Positions 42,434 to 50,544 of a stretch of DNA of 64,000 bases are shown here, in pieces. A model generated the notes under the pieces. It did no database searches. It saw nothing but the letters and a program-made list of their open reading frames with translations, and was not told where the DNA came from. Numbering within the stretch: the stretch's first letter is position 1; each line of letters begins with the position of its first letter. The DNA comes from Acidobacteriota bacterium. Lineage in GTDB: Bacteria; Acidobacteriota; Aminicenantia; Aminicenantales; Saccharicenantaceae. Location: assembly GCA_022711665.1 (NCBI GenBank), contig JAKLEN010000001.1, positions 497,179-561,178 on the forward strand, written 5' to 3'. Made by a program: the position numbers and the translations under genes.

Positions 42434-43069
42434 TCAGCGCCGCAGCAGGGTCCGGCTTTCGATCGTCGTCGTGCCCAGCAGGGTCGGAAAGAGATGCTCG
42501 CGGAAGACGTAGGCCAGGTCGGAAAAGGCGAAATCCGCGGGCTTGTCGAGCTCGGTGTAGTCGCGGTTCTCGGTGTAGGTCTTCCGGAAGAGGAGCTCGC
42601 CGGTCGCGGCCGAGACGACCTCGAGATCGACGACGAGGGTCCAGCGTAGCTGCTCGATCAGGGTCCGCTTGGCGATGCGGAACGGATCGTCGGCCCAGGC
42701 CTTGTCCTCGACGGCCTTGCGGATCTGGCTCTCGAGACGGACCGCCCCGGTGACGAAGACGGCGCGGCCGTGTCCCGCGGCCGCCTCCCGCCAGGCCGCG
42801 GGGGAGTCTCCCGCCGGGCGCGGCAGGACCGCGACCTTGCCCGGGAAGGCGCGGCGGATCTCGGCGGCGAGGTAGGTCCGCAGCTCGAGCCCCGGGTCGA
42901 GGTCGGGGAGCGGAGCGTCGTTGCGGAAGTCGGAGACGATGATCTCGTCGAAGTCCCCGGCCTGGAACGGCGAGACGCCGGGCATGTCCAGGCGGACGAG
43001 GACCGGGCCCTCGGAGCCGCAGGCCGCAGCGGCCAGAACGGCGAGAAGGATGAGCGGACCGGCCTTCAT
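42434..43069 (-). CDS. Hypothetical lipoprotein
   Basis: A 211-residue probable lipoprotein of unknown function. The signal MKAGPLILLAVLAAAAC has a lipobox ending at Cys17. The mature part contains FDEIIVSDFRNDAPLPDLDPG, AAEIRRAFPGKV, AVFVTGAVRLESQIR, RWTLVVDLEVVSAATGELLF and LAYVFREHLFPTLLG. This resembles the general pattern of envelope lipoproteins with an anticodon-binding-like or GNA1162-like fold, but no family is certain. The ATG forms an ATGA overlap with the upstream TPR gene, so the two are very likely co-translated. Confidence 0.8.
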   Translation of the reverse strand: MKAGPLILLAVLAAAACGSEGPVLVRLDMPGVSPFQAGDFDEIIVSDFRNDAPLPDLDPGLELRTYLAAEIRRAFPGKVAVLPRPAGDSPAAWREAAAGHGRAVFVTGAVRLESQIRKAVEDKAWADDPFRIAKRTLIEQLRWTLVVDLEVVSAATGELLFRKTYTENRDYTELDKPADFAFSDLAYVFREHLFPTLLGTTTIESRTLLRR

Positions 43070-43410
43070 GGCCCTTTCCTCCGGGCCGCTTCCCGCCGGG
43101 CCAGGAACGATTCGTAATTGGCCTTGATCTCGGGATTTTGGGGATCGAGCCGCAGGGCCGTTTCGTATTCGCGGGCGGCCTCGTCCCAGGCGCCCTTCTT
43201 CTCGCAGGCGACGGCCAGGTTGTTGTGGGCCGCGGCCGAGCCGGGCTCGCGCCCGACGGCCGCCGTCCATTGCCTGAAGGCCTCGTCCCAATCGTCGTTC
43301 TGAGCGGCCGTGATGCCCGCGGTCAGGGCCCCGGACGCCAGGGGCCGGGCGCAGGCGGCGGCGGCGCAAAGGGCGCCGGCGACGGTAAGGGCGAGGATCG
43401 AACGTTTCAT
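43066..43410 (-). CDS. Small TPR lipoprotein
   Basis: A 114-residue exported protein. The signal MKRSILALTVAGALCAAAAC is lipoprotein-like, with LCAAAAC before ARP. The mature part has about two tetratricopeptide repeats: DDWDEAFRQWTAAVGREPGSAAAHNNLAVACEKK, and GAWDEAAREYETALRLDPQNPEIKANY (both split here over repeat units). TPRs usually mediate protein-protein contact, probably with the neighbouring lipoprotein. The ATG at 43410 was chosen for the signal peptide. Divergent from rpmB. Confidence 0.82.
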   Translation of the reverse strand: MKRSILALTVAGALCAAAACARPLASGALTAGITAAQNDDWDEAFRQWTAAVGREPGSAAAHNNLAVACEKKGAWDEAAREYETALRLDPQNPEIKANYESFLARREAARRKGP

Positions 43411-43471
43411 GCCGGCCCCGGGGACAGGATACGCGGCCGGCCGCCGCGGGTCAAGCCGCAAGCCGGGGGAT

Positions 43472-43500
43472 TTGCCTCCGGCCCGGTTTTATGGTATAAA
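43472..43500 (+). promoter_or_regulatory. Promoter of rpmB
   Basis: TTGCCT (43472-43477) and TATAAA (43495-43500) are 17 bp apart. Predicted start near 43507; leader of about 26 nt with AGAGAAAGAG before the ATG. Confidence 0.6.
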
Positions 43501-43532
43501 GGCGGCTCAATTCGAGAGAAAGAGATACGACC

Positions 43533-43724
43533 ATGCCGAAAGTCTGCGAGATCTGCGAGAAAGGCCCCGTCTTCGGGCATAGCGTCAGCCATTCCCACAA
43601 GTCGTCCCCCAAGAAGTGGAAGCCCAATCTCCAGCGGGTCAAGGCCCAGACGGACAAGGGCGTGCGCCAGATCTGGGTCTGCTCGAGATGCCTGCGCTCC
43701 GGCAAGGTGGCCAAGGCCGCCTAG
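43533..43724 (+). CDS. rpmB: 50S ribosomal protein L28 (zinc form)
   Basis: A 63-residue ribosomal protein: PKVCEICEKGPVFGHSVSHS, then KKWKPNLQRV and VWVCSRCLRSGKV-type C terminus (IWVCSRC). The two CxxC pairs mark the C-plus zinc-binding form. It is a single gene with its own promoter; its stop is 6 bp from the end of convergent rel. Confidence 0.97.
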   Translation: MPKVCEICEKGPVFGHSVSHSHKSSPKKWKPNLQRVKAQTDKGVRQIWVCSRCLRSGKVAKAA

Positions 43725-43730
43725 CCGGGT

Positions 43731-45878
43731 TTAAACCCTCTCCACCGATAGCACTTCCCTCAAACCCAAGATCCGCCCGGTGATGGCCTCGAGATGGCGG
43801 ATGTCCCTGATTTTGAGGTCCAGCCGTATGCGGGCCCGCCCCTCCGCGATCGTGGTCGCCTCGGCCCGCGAGATGTCGCCGTCCAGGCCGGCCACGGCCG
43901 CGGCCACCTTGGCCAGAACGCCCGGCGTGTCCTGGGACTTGACCATCAGCCGGGCCTTGAAAGTGCCGGCCAGGGCCGGGTCCCAGGAAACTTCGACCAG
44001 CCTCTGGCCGTCGAGCATCTCCCGCTTGACGAGCGGGCAGCGCAGGGAATGCACGGTCAGCCCCCGCCCGGCCGAGAGGTAGCCGACGACCGGCTCGCCC
44101 TTGACCGGGGCGCAGCAGCGGGCCAGCTTGATCATCTGCCCGTCGATGTCCTTGAGCCGGACGGCGGAGTCGGGCCCGAGGGCCAGGCGGGCCGCGGCCT
44201 TGTCGAGCAGGCCCGGCCGGCGGGGCGCCACCGGGCCGAAGACGGCCTCGACCAGCCGGGCGTCGGCCACGATCCGGCCCAACCCGACCAGGCGGTAGAA
44301 CTCCTCGGGAGAGGAGGCCTTGGGCCCGAGGACGGCCTCCAGGCGGCGGGCCGTTTCCTCCTCGCGCCGCAGCTCGGCCGGGATGGAGTACTTCCGCAGC
44401 TCCTTTTCCCAGAGCTTGCGCCCCAGGGCCGCGCTGGTGGCCCGGCTCTTGACGTCCAGGGCCCGCCGCAGGGCCTGACGAGCGCCCGAGGTGGCCGCCG
44501 CGGCCAGCAGGCCCCGCGTCGGGGCCTTGCCCGGCTCGGTCAGGATCTCGACGATATCGCCCGTCCGCAGGACCGTCTTGAGCGCCGCCGGCGAGCCGTT
44601 GACGCGGGCCCCGGCGGCGTGGAGCCCGATCTCCGTATGGATCTTGAAGGCGAAGTCGAGGGCCGTCGCGCCCGACGGCAGGTTGACGACCTTGCCCTTG
44701 GGCGTGAAGACGTAGACCTCCTCCGGCACCAGGTTGGACTTCAGCGCGCTCAGAAACTCCTGGGGGTTCTTCTTCTCCTCGAACAGGGCGGCCATCTCCC
44801 GGAGCCAGTGCAGGCGCCGGTCCTCGACCATGGGGCTCGGCGGGGCGTCGTCCTTGTACCGCCAATGGGCCGCGATGCCGTTCTCGGCCAGGTCGTGCAT
44901 ATCGCGCGTCCGGATCTGGATCTCGAACGTCTGCTTGCCCTCGGTGATGACCGTGGTGTGGAGGGCCTGGTAGAGGTTCGGCTTGGGCATGGCGATGAAG
45001 TCGCGGAAGCGCTGGGGCAGGTGGGGCCAGCGCTGGTGGATGATGCCCAGGATGGAGTAGCAGTCCTTGACCGAGGCCGTGATGACGCGCAGGGCCAGGA
45101 AATCGAAGACCTCGTCGAAGCCGATATCCCGGCGCTTCATCTTGCTCCAGACGCTGTACGGCCGCTTGATCCGGGAATAGACCTCGGCCGGCAGCCCGTT
45201 GGCGGCTAGCAGCTGCTCGAGCGTCCGCTTCATGGCCGCCAGGTCGGCCTCGGCCGCCTGGTGCTGGGGCTCGACGATGGCGGCGATCTTGGCGAACTCC
45301 TCCGGGGCGACGTAGCGGAAGGACAGGTCCTCGAGCTCGGCCCGGATGCGGCCCATGCCCAGCCGGTTGGCGATGGGCGCGTAGATGTCGAGCGTCTCGC
45401 GGGCGACCTGGCGCTGCTTCTCCTCGTCGAGGAAGCCGAGGGTCTTGAGGTTGTGGATGCGGTCGGCCAGCTTGATGAAGATGACCCGGATGTCGTCGGT
45501 CATGGCCAGGATGATCTTGCGCAGGGTCTCGGCCCGCCGGACCTCGGGGGAGACCTCCTGGACCCGGCTGATCTTGGTCACGCCCTCGACGAGAGCCGCC
45601 GCCTCGCGGCCGAAGCTCTCCCGGAGGGCGGCCGCGGTCGTGTCCGTGTCCTCGAGCACGTCGTGGAGGAGGGCGGCGACGAGGGTCGTCTTGTCCAGGC
45701 GCATGTCGGCCAGGAAGTTCGTCACCTCGAGGGGATGGCTGAGGTAAGGCTCGCCGGAGCGGCGGACCTGGCCCTTGTGGGCCTGGCCGGCGAAGACGTA
45801 CGCTTTCCGGAGGGCCGCGACCTCTTTCTCGCTGATGTAGGAGGAGACCTTCTCGACGATGTCGTCAAACCTGACCAT
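43731..45878 (-). CDS. rel: Bifunctional (p)ppGpp synthetase/hydrolase, Rel/SpoT family
   Basis: Makes and breaks the alarmone (p)ppGpp. The 715 residues have an HD hydrolase domain with GEPYLSHPLEV and ALLHDVLEDTD (intact His-Asp), a synthetase domain (SRIKRPYSVWSKMKRRDIGF, PNLYQALHTTV, EIQIRTRDMH), a TGS domain (VYVFTPKGKVVNLPSGATAL), a zinc-finger-like region with KLARCCAPVKGEP, and a C-terminal ACT domain. Both active sites look complete, so a bifunctional single Rel is likely. Its start overlaps the end of the phosphatase gene by 14 bp. Confidence 0.96.
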   Translation of the reverse strand: MVRFDDIVEKVSSYISEKEVAALRKAYVFAGQAHKGQVRRSGEPYLSHPLEVTNFLADMRLDKTTLVAALLHDVLEDTDTTAAALRESFGREAAALVEGVTKISRVQEVSPEVRRAETLRKIILAMTDDIRVIFIKLADRIHNLKTLGFLDEEKQRQVARETLDIYAPIANRLGMGRIRAELEDLSFRYVAPEEFAKIAAIVEPQHQAAEADLAAMKRTLEQLLAANGLPAEVYSRIKRPYSVWSKMKRRDIGFDEVFDFLALRVITASVKDCYSILGIIHQRWPHLPQRFRDFIAMPKPNLYQALHTTVITEGKQTFEIQIRTRDMHDLAENGIAAHWRYKDDAPPSPMVEDRRLHWLREMAALFEEKKNPQEFLSALKSNLVPEEVYVFTPKGKVVNLPSGATALDFAFKIHTEIGLHAAGARVNGSPAALKTVLRTGDIVEILTEPGKAPTRGLLAAAATSGARQALRRALDVKSRATSAALGRKLWEKELRKYSIPAELRREEETARRLEAVLGPKASSPEEFYRLVGLGRIVADARLVEAVFGPVAPRRPGLLDKAAARLALGPDSAVRLKDIDGQMIKLARCCAPVKGEPVVGYLSAGRGLTVHSLRCPLVKREMLDGQRLVEVSWDPALAGTFKARLMVKSQDTPGVLAKVAAAVAGLDGDISRAEATTIAEGRARIRLDLKIRDIRHLEAITGRILGLREVLSVERV

Positions 45879-46443
45879 GGCCGTCGGACCTCTCCCGTTC
45901 GAGGATCCAGGACGCGGCCGCCAGGATGTCCGGGGCCGTATGGGCCGGCTCGACGCCGCCGCCGGCCAGGGCGGCGGCCGACCGGCGGCCGTAGCCGGTA
46001 AGGAGGAGGATGGAAGCCGCGCCGATCGCCCGCCCGAACAGGACGTCGGTCGGCTTGTCCCCGATCATGTAGGATCCATGGAGGTCGAGGCCGAGCTCCC
46101 GGGCCGCCTGGAGGGCCAGGCCGGGCCGGGGCTTGGCGCACTCGCATCCCGGCTCCGGTCCTTCGCCGGCGTGCAGGCAGGAATAGATGCCGTCGAGCGG
46201 CGCTCCGCGCCGGGCGAACTCGGCGGCGAAGAGGCGGTGCAGCTCCTCTAGCGCGGCCGGCGCGATGTAGCCGCGAGCTACGCCCGACTGGTGGGTGACG
46301 ACGACGGCGGCGAAACCGGCCCCCCGGAGGGCCCGGACGGCCTCGAAGGCGGCCGGGTAGATGTGGACCTGGCGGAAGTCGGCCGGGTAGCCGGTGTCCT
46401 CGTTGAGGGTCCCGTCGCGATCGAGAAAAACGGCTCTGCGCAT
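45865..46443 (-). CDS. gmhB: HAD-family heptose-bisphosphate phosphatase-like protein
   Basis: A 192-residue HAD hydrolase (HisB-N/GmhB group), which dephosphorylates D-glycero-heptose 1,7-bisphosphate in LPS-core or S-layer sugar synthesis. It has the nucleophile motif VFLDRDGTLNED, VVVTHQSGVARGY (motif II Thr), a zinc-binding loop CLHAGEGPEPGCECAKPRPG with Cys and His ligands, and YMIGDKPTDVLFG (motif IV). I start it at the third residue's ATG (46443). No other heptose gene is nearby, so the exact substrate is inferred from the family. Confidence 0.85.
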   Translation of the reverse strand: MRRAVFLDRDGTLNEDTGYPADFRQVHIYPAAFEAVRALRGAGFAAVVVTHQSGVARGYIAPAALEELHRLFAAEFARRGAPLDGIYSCLHAGEGPEPGCECAKPRPGLALQAARELGLDLHGSYMIGDKPTDVLFGRAIGAASILLLTGYGRRSAAALAGGGVEPAHTAPDILAAASWILERERSDGHGQV

Positions 46444-46489
46444 TGGCATGACTAGGGTCCGCCGCTCGCGAAAACCTCCGCCCGGGCGG

Positions 46490-46828
46490 TCAGGAAGAGG
46501 ACTTGCCGCACCCAGCCCCGGCCGTGCCGGCGGCCCCGCCCGCGGTCCCGGTCTGGCCCTCGGTCTTGGCCTCGGTCTTGGTTTCGGCCCGGGTCTCGGT
46601 CTTGGCCGCGCCGCCGGAACGGGCCTTGTGGCCCGCGGGGACGGAATCCTTCTTGGCGTAATCGGTGATGTACCAGCCGCTGCCCTTGAACTGAATGGCC
46701 GGCGAGGAGATCCGCTTGACCACGGCCCCGCCGCACTTGGGACATTTCTCGAGCGGCTTGTCCTTGGCCTTTTGGAGCACTTCGGTCGTCTCCCGGCATT
46801 TCTTGCACTGATATTCGTAGATCGGCAT
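46490..46828 (-). CDS. FmdB-type zinc-ribbon protein with acidic repeat tail
   Basis: A 112-residue protein of the FmdB/CxxC_CXXC_SSSS family, thought to be regulatory but of unknown function. The zinc ribbon is MPIYEYQCKKC followed by KCPKCGGAVVKR, ending with FKGSGWYITDY. The tail from residue ~75 is low complexity with repeating Lys-Thr-Glu units, then Gly/Ala-rich, ending CGKSSS. I chose the ATG at 46828 because MPIYEY is the invariant family N terminus. Confidence 0.88.
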   Translation of the reverse strand: MPIYEYQCKKCRETTEVLQKAKDKPLEKCPKCGGAVVKRISSPAIQFKGSGWYITDYAKKDSVPAGHKARSGGAAKTETRAETKTEAKTEGQTGTAGGAAGTAGAGCGKSSS

Positions 46829-46852
46829 CTTGGTCAAACTCCGCATAAACAA

Positions 46853-46972
46853 TAGATTATTATAGCAGAATTCGACCGGCGGATAAAAAGCCGCTTTTTT
46901 CGACTCCCTCCCGAGGAGGCGATAACCTGAGCCGAGCCCCGGAGAGGGATCTCCGGAACAGGGGCCGCCGGG
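46853..46972. repeat. Intergenic copy of the second repeat family
   Basis: 46916-46947 is a near-copy of the GAGGCGATA-CCTGAGC sequence at 39340 and 39511. It is followed by a hairpin, CCGGAGA (46939-46945) with TCTCCGG (46950-46956). A TATAAT on the minus strand (46859-46864) may be the -10 box of the FmdB-like gene; no good -35 box was found. Confidence 0.5.
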
Positions 46973-48406
46973 CTATTCGCGGAAGACGATCGCCTCGAAG
47001 ACCGAGAGCTTCGCCCCCCGCTTCCAGGCGTCGGCCGGCAGGCCGGCCTTGAGCGAGCCCTGGGCCAGAAAGGTTTCGCGGTCCCAGCCGTTCTCAACCG
47101 GCACCTGGGGCAGGAGCACGCCCTTGCGGCCGTCCCGTTCGACGATCAGGCCGTGCCGGCCGACCTGGACGAGGCCGGGCTGGCCGATCTCGCGGGCCGG
47201 CGTCAGGACGGAGATCTCGATCCGCAGGCGGCCGAGCTCGGCGGCGGAGACCGGCGGGAAGCGGGGGTCCTCGGTGGCCGCGTAGATGGCGCAGCGGATG
47301 ACGGCCTGGCCGAGCGGCATGACGGGCTCGATGAAGCCGATGCAGCCGCGCAAGTCCCCGGCCTCGGTCAGGGTCACGAACGCGCCGCGCGGCGTCCGCA
47401 GCTTCTCCAGGCCGGAGCGGTCGTCGATGGTTGCCCCGCGCTCCAGGAAGGCGGTCAGGGCGGCCCGGGCCATCTTCAGCAGCTCGGCCTTTTCCCCGGC
47501 CGTCAGCGCCAGGCCGTCCGGGTCCGCATCCTCGCGGACCCGGACCGCGGCGGCGAGATAGCCGACGACCGGTCCGCCGAACGAGGCCGAGTCCGTCCGG
47601 GCCAGGACCCGGGCCTCGGCCCGGCCGGCCCTGGCCGCGTAGAGCAGGAGGGCCGCCACCCCGCCGCCGCCGCACATGATGTTCTCTCCGGCCTCGGTCC
47701 GGCGGATGAGGGTCTCGGTCTCCAGGCCTTCGATGAGGGCGGCCGTGGCGGCGTCCGCGGCCCGGGCCTTCTTTTCCGGCAGGTAATGGGAGAGGTCGGT
47801 CGAGGCGACGACCAGGACCTTCCTGCCGCGGCAGGCCTTGGTCAAGGCCGCGGCCAGGCTTCGGATGGTCGCCCGGGTCTGGGCGCCCATGACGATGGGG
47901 ACGACGGCCGCGCCCGGCAGGGCCCGCTGGATGAAAGGCAGCTGGACCTCGACCGAATGCTCCTCGGCGAAAGCCTCCGGCCGGAAACGGAAGCCGGAGG
48001 CCCTGGCGATGGCCCTGGCCAGATCGGCGTCGACCCGGGCCGTGCCGAGCGGGGTCTCGAAGCCTCCGTTGGGCCAGATCGAGGCGCCCTCGAAGGCGTA
48101 GCGGTGCGAGGGGCCGATGACGACCACCGTGTCGATCGCCAGGCCCCGGACGACGGCGTAGGCGGCGGCCGCGGTCCGGCCGGAGTACATGTAGCCGGCG
48201 TGGGGGGCGACGAGGCCGAGGACGCAGCCGGCGGCCGGCGGCCCGGACGGGGCGGCCGCCGCCAGATAGGCGTCGACGTCGGCGGCCAGGCGGGCCGGAT
48301 CGCCGGGATAGAATTGGCCGGCGAAAGCGGCCGGCCGAAGGCCCTGGCCTAACGCCGCCGGGGCCAGGACGAGCAGGGCGGCAAGCGGGAGGAGGGGCTT
48401 GGTCAT
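46973..48406 (-). CDS. Exported Memo-AMMECR1 fusion protein
   Basis: A 477-residue protein joining two members of the AmmeMemoRadiSam set. A signal peptide (MTKPLLPLAALLVLAPAALG) is followed by a Memo domain (residues ~25-290) with LVAPHAGYMYSG, VVIGPSHRYAF, EEHSVEVQLPFI and VASTDLSHYLP, the His/Asp metal-site pattern of Memo and extradiol dioxygenases. An AMMECR1 domain (residues ~300-477) has RGAFVTLTEAGDLRGCIGFI and CAIYAATEDPRFPPVS. Members are usually cytosolic; this one seems exported. The radical-SAM partner is not in the window. Start chosen at 48406 for the signal peptide. Confidence 0.88.
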   Translation of the reverse strand: MTKPLLPLAALLVLAPAALGQGLRPAAFAGQFYPGDPARLAADVDAYLAAAAPSGPPAAGCVLGLVAPHAGYMYSGRTAAAAYAVVRGLAIDTVVVIGPSHRYAFEGASIWPNGGFETPLGTARVDADLARAIARASGFRFRPEAFAEEHSVEVQLPFIQRALPGAAVVPIVMGAQTRATIRSLAAALTKACRGRKVLVVASTDLSHYLPEKKARAADAATAALIEGLETETLIRRTEAGENIMCGGGGVAALLLYAARAGRAEARVLARTDSASFGGPVVGYLAAAVRVREDADPDGLALTAGEKAELLKMARAALTAFLERGATIDDRSGLEKLRTPRGAFVTLTEAGDLRGCIGFIEPVMPLGQAVIRCAIYAATEDPRFPPVSAAELGRLRIEISVLTPAREIGQPGLVQVGRHGLIVERDGRKGVLLPQVPVENGWDRETFLAQGSLKAGLPADAWKRGAKLSVFEAIVFRE

Positions 48407-48424
48407 CGGGGCTCCCTGCGATCC

Positions 48425-48453
48425 AATATAAAAGCCGCGGGGACAAAAAGCAA
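48425..48453 (-). promoter_or_regulatory. Promoter of the Memo-AMMECR1 gene
   Basis: On the minus strand, TTGCTT (48448-48453) and TATATT (48425-48430) are 17 bp apart. Predicted start near 48418, leader about 12 nt. Confidence 0.5.
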
Positions 48454-48474
48454 ACCGGCCAGGCATATCCATCG

Positions 48475-48502
48475 TTGACTTTTTTCCGTATGTTTATATA
48501 CA
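48475..48502 (+). promoter_or_regulatory. Promoter of the small-membrane-protein / lolB-ispE operon
   Basis: TTGACT (48475-48480) and TATACA (48497-48502) are 16 bp apart. GGGAAGG lies ahead of the ATG at 48523. Confidence 0.6.
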
Positions 48503-48522
48503 ATGTGCCAGGGAAGGTTCTG

Positions 48523-48657
48523 ATGAAAGGTTTCTTCAAGTTCCTGTTGGCGGTGTTGACGCTCGGCGCGGTGTTCTTTCTCGGCCATCATCTTGGAAGA
48601 GAACGGGAGAAAGCCAAGATCCCGATCTTCCAGGAAGAGCCTGAAGGCCGCGAGTAA
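48523..48657 (+). CDS. Small single-pass membrane protein, 44 residues
   Basis: A short protein of unknown function with one N-terminal membrane segment (FFKFLLAVLTLGAVFFLGHHLG) and a charged tail ending PIFQEEPEGRE. The ATG at 48523 has GGGAAGG 7-8 bp upstream and lies 20 bp past a good -10 box; the frame is also open upstream, but that part overlaps the promoter. It is followed after 69 bp by another small membrane protein on the same strand. Confidence 0.65.
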   Translation: MKGFFKFLLAVLTLGAVFFLGHHLGREREKAKIPIFQEEPEGRE

Positions 48658-48726
48658 TAGGCCCGGTCGTCCGGCCCGGGCGGCCTGTCCGGCCGCCGGC
48701 CCGGCGCGGGAGAGAGGTGTCCGAAA

Positions 48727-48915
48727 ATGAAATGGAGCATGACCGCGATTCTGATTATATTCGCCGCTTTCGTCCTGCTCCTGATCCTCAATCCCAACGT
48801 GTCCTGCTTCGGCCGGCGCCTCAAATCGCCCTTCTATCCTCTCTTCCGGAAGAAAAAGATGCAGGACCAGGCGAAAAAGAAGCCGATTAAGACCGACGAT
48901 TATGGCTTCAAGTAA
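48727..48915 (+). CDS. Small membrane protein, 62 residues
   Basis: A small protein of unknown function with a single membrane segment (SMTAILIIFAAFVLLLIL) and a basic C terminus rich in Lys (FRKKKMQDQAKKKPIK). GAGAGAGGTG precedes the ATG. Its 3' end overlaps the lipoprotein gene by 14 bp, so it is probably translationally coupled to it. Confidence 0.7.
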   Translation: MKWSMTAILIIFAAFVLLLILNPNVSCFGRRLKSPFYPLFRKKKMQDQAKKKPIKTDDYGFK

Positions 48916-49591
48916 GCCGGTCGTCGGAGACCGGCTCCCGCTCGCTATCCTTCCGTTCGCCGTTTCCCTGTCGATCCTGGCGGCCTGCGCCGCCCGTCCG
49001 CCGCGGCTCGTGCCCCCGGCCGGGGGCGTCGAGGCCGTCGAGGGCTTTGGCTCGGCCTCGGTCTCCGGAGCGGAAGCGTCGATCAAGGGCAAGTTCGGGT
49101 TCGTCTTCAGCGCTCCGGGATCGGGACGGATCGAGGCCGTCGATCCTCTCGGCCGGACCGCCTTCATCATAATCTTCCGCGACGGCCGGGCCTGGTTCGT
49201 CCTGCCGGGCCGCAAAGTCTACGCCGAGGACGAGGCCGGCCTGATGATGGAACGGTTCCTCGGCGTGGCGCTGCGGCCGGACGAGGCCGTCCGGCTCCTG
49301 TCCGGCTCCTGGTCGTCCGGCCGGGAGGGAGCCTGGAGCGTGGAGGCCGACGGCCAGGGCCGGGCGGCGCGAGGCGTCAGCGGCGGCTTCAAGCTGACCG
49401 TCCGGACCTTCTTCCCCGGCGCGGCCGTGCCCCGCGAGATCCGGGTCGAAGGGCCGGCGGCCTCCGGCCGGATCAAGATCCTCAAGCTCGGCTTCAACCC
49501 GCCGCCGCGCCAGGCCTCGTTCGACACGGCCTTCCTGCGGTCCTACGCCCCGAAGACCTGGGAAGAGATCCTGGATCTCATCGAGCGATGA
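48902..49591 (+). CDS. LolB-like outer-membrane lipoprotein
   Basis: A 229-residue probable lipoprotein with a signal ending SLSILAAC (Cys29). The mature part has the unclosed beta-barrel pattern of LolB/DUF4292 proteins: VEGFGSASVSGAEASIKGKFGF (split), GRIEAVDPLGRTAFI, RAWFVLPGRKVY, and a C-terminal IKILKLGFNPPPRQASFD. LolB receives lipoproteins at the outer membrane. Its position directly before ispE matches the lolB-ispE-prs order of Gammaproteobacteria and supports the assignment. Sequence similarity alone is weak. Overlaps ispE by ATGA. Confidence 0.72.
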   Translation: MASSKPVVGDRLPLAILPFAVSLSILAACAARPPRLVPPAGGVEAVEGFGSASVSGAEASIKGKFGFVFSAPGSGRIEAVDPLGRTAFIIIFRDGRAWFVLPGRKVYAEDEAGLMMERFLGVALRPDEAVRLLSGSWSSGREGAWSVEADGQGRAARGVSGGFKLTVRTFFPGAAVPREIRVEGPAASGRIKILKLGFNPPPRQASFDTAFLRSYAPKTWEEILDLIER

Positions 49592-50454
49592 CCATCCGTT
49601 CCTTCGCCAAGATCAATCTCGGCCTCGAGATCGTGGCCAAGCGGCCGGACGGCTACCACGACATCCGGACGCTCTTCCAGACGATCTCGCTGGCCGACGA
49701 GCTGGCCGTCGAGCCCGCTCCGGACGGCGTCTTCGAACTGGCCGGCGACGATCCTTCGATCGCCTGGGACCGGACCAACCTCGTCGACCGGGCCGCCCGG
49801 CGGCTGCGGCAGGCGGGCGGGACGTCCGCGGGAGCCCGGATCGCCGTCAGGAAAGCCGTCCCGGCCGGCCGCGGCCTCGGCGGCGGCAGTTCCAACGCCG
49901 CGGCGACGCTCCTGGCCCTGGACCGCCTCTGGGGCCTCGGCCTGGGCCCGGCCCGCTTGGCCCCCCTGGCCACGGAGCTGGGAGCCGATGTCCCCTTTTT
50001 CCTGAAAGGCGGGCTTTGCCTGGGGGAAGGGATCGGCGACCGGCTGACGCCCCTGCCGGACTTGGCGCCGCTTCCCTGCCTCCTCGTTTTTCCGCCATAT
50101 CCCATCCCTACGCCGTCCGTCTACGCCGGGGTCGATGCCTCCTTGACTTCCCCCGGGAAAGTCAGTAAAATTGAGCGCTTTCTGGAGTCCGGAGACTTCG
50201 GACTGTTGGAAAACGACCTGGAACGAGTCATTTTCCGGGCCCATCCCGAGCTCGAGCGCTGGACAAGTTTTTTCCGGGAGCAGGGGGCTCTGATATCCCA
50301 GGTCAGCGGTTCGGGCTCTGCGGTGTACGGATTGTTCCCCGACGCCGCGAGCGCCGAGGCGGCACGGAGGAGGCTCCCCGGCACGCCGGACGCCCGCCTC
50401 GCGGCAACCCTGCCGCGAGAGCATTATTGGGCCCAGCTCGGTGCTGGGGCGTAG
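49588..50454 (+). CDS. ispE: 4-diphosphocytidyl-2-C-methyl-D-erythritol kinase
   Basis: GHMP-family kinase of the MEP isoprenoid pathway; ispD and ispF lie 8 kb downstream. The 288 residues start SFAKINLGLEIVAKRPDGYH with the conserved Lys. The ATP loop is PAGRGLGGGSSNAAATLLAL, followed by LGADVPFFLKGG. The C-terminal GHMP domain has VSGSGSAVYGLF. Its ATG overlaps the preceding stop, and its TAG stop lies inside the following tRNA gene, so the last 10 bp are shared. Confidence 0.96.
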   Translation: MTIRSFAKINLGLEIVAKRPDGYHDIRTLFQTISLADELAVEPAPDGVFELAGDDPSIAWDRTNLVDRAARRLRQAGGTSAGARIAVRKAVPAGRGLGGGSSNAAATLLALDRLWGLGLGPARLAPLATELGADVPFFLKGGLCLGEGIGDRLTPLPDLAPLPCLLVFPPYPIPTPSVYAGVDASLTSPGKVSKIERFLESGDFGLLENDLERVIFRAHPELERWTSFFREQGALISQVSGSGSAVYGLFPDAASAEAARRRLPGTPDARLAATLPREHYWAQLGAGA

Positions 50455-50515
50455 CCAAGCGGTAAGGCAACGGACTTTGGCTCCGTCATCGGAGGTTCGA
50501 ATCCTCCCGCCCCAG
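50445..50515 (+). tRNA. tRNA-Gln (anticodon TTG)
   Basis: The acceptor stem TGGGGCG (50445-50451) pairs with CGCCCCA (50508-50514). The anticodon stem ACGGA/TCCGT encloses loop CTTTGGC, with anticodon TTG. The T-arm is GGAGG-TTCGAAT-CCTCC. CCA is not encoded. The 5' end overlaps the ispE stop. A tRNA-Gln between ispE and prs is also known from Pseudomonas. Confidence 0.96.
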
Positions 50516-50544
50516 TTCGGACGATATGAGACGAGGATAGGACG

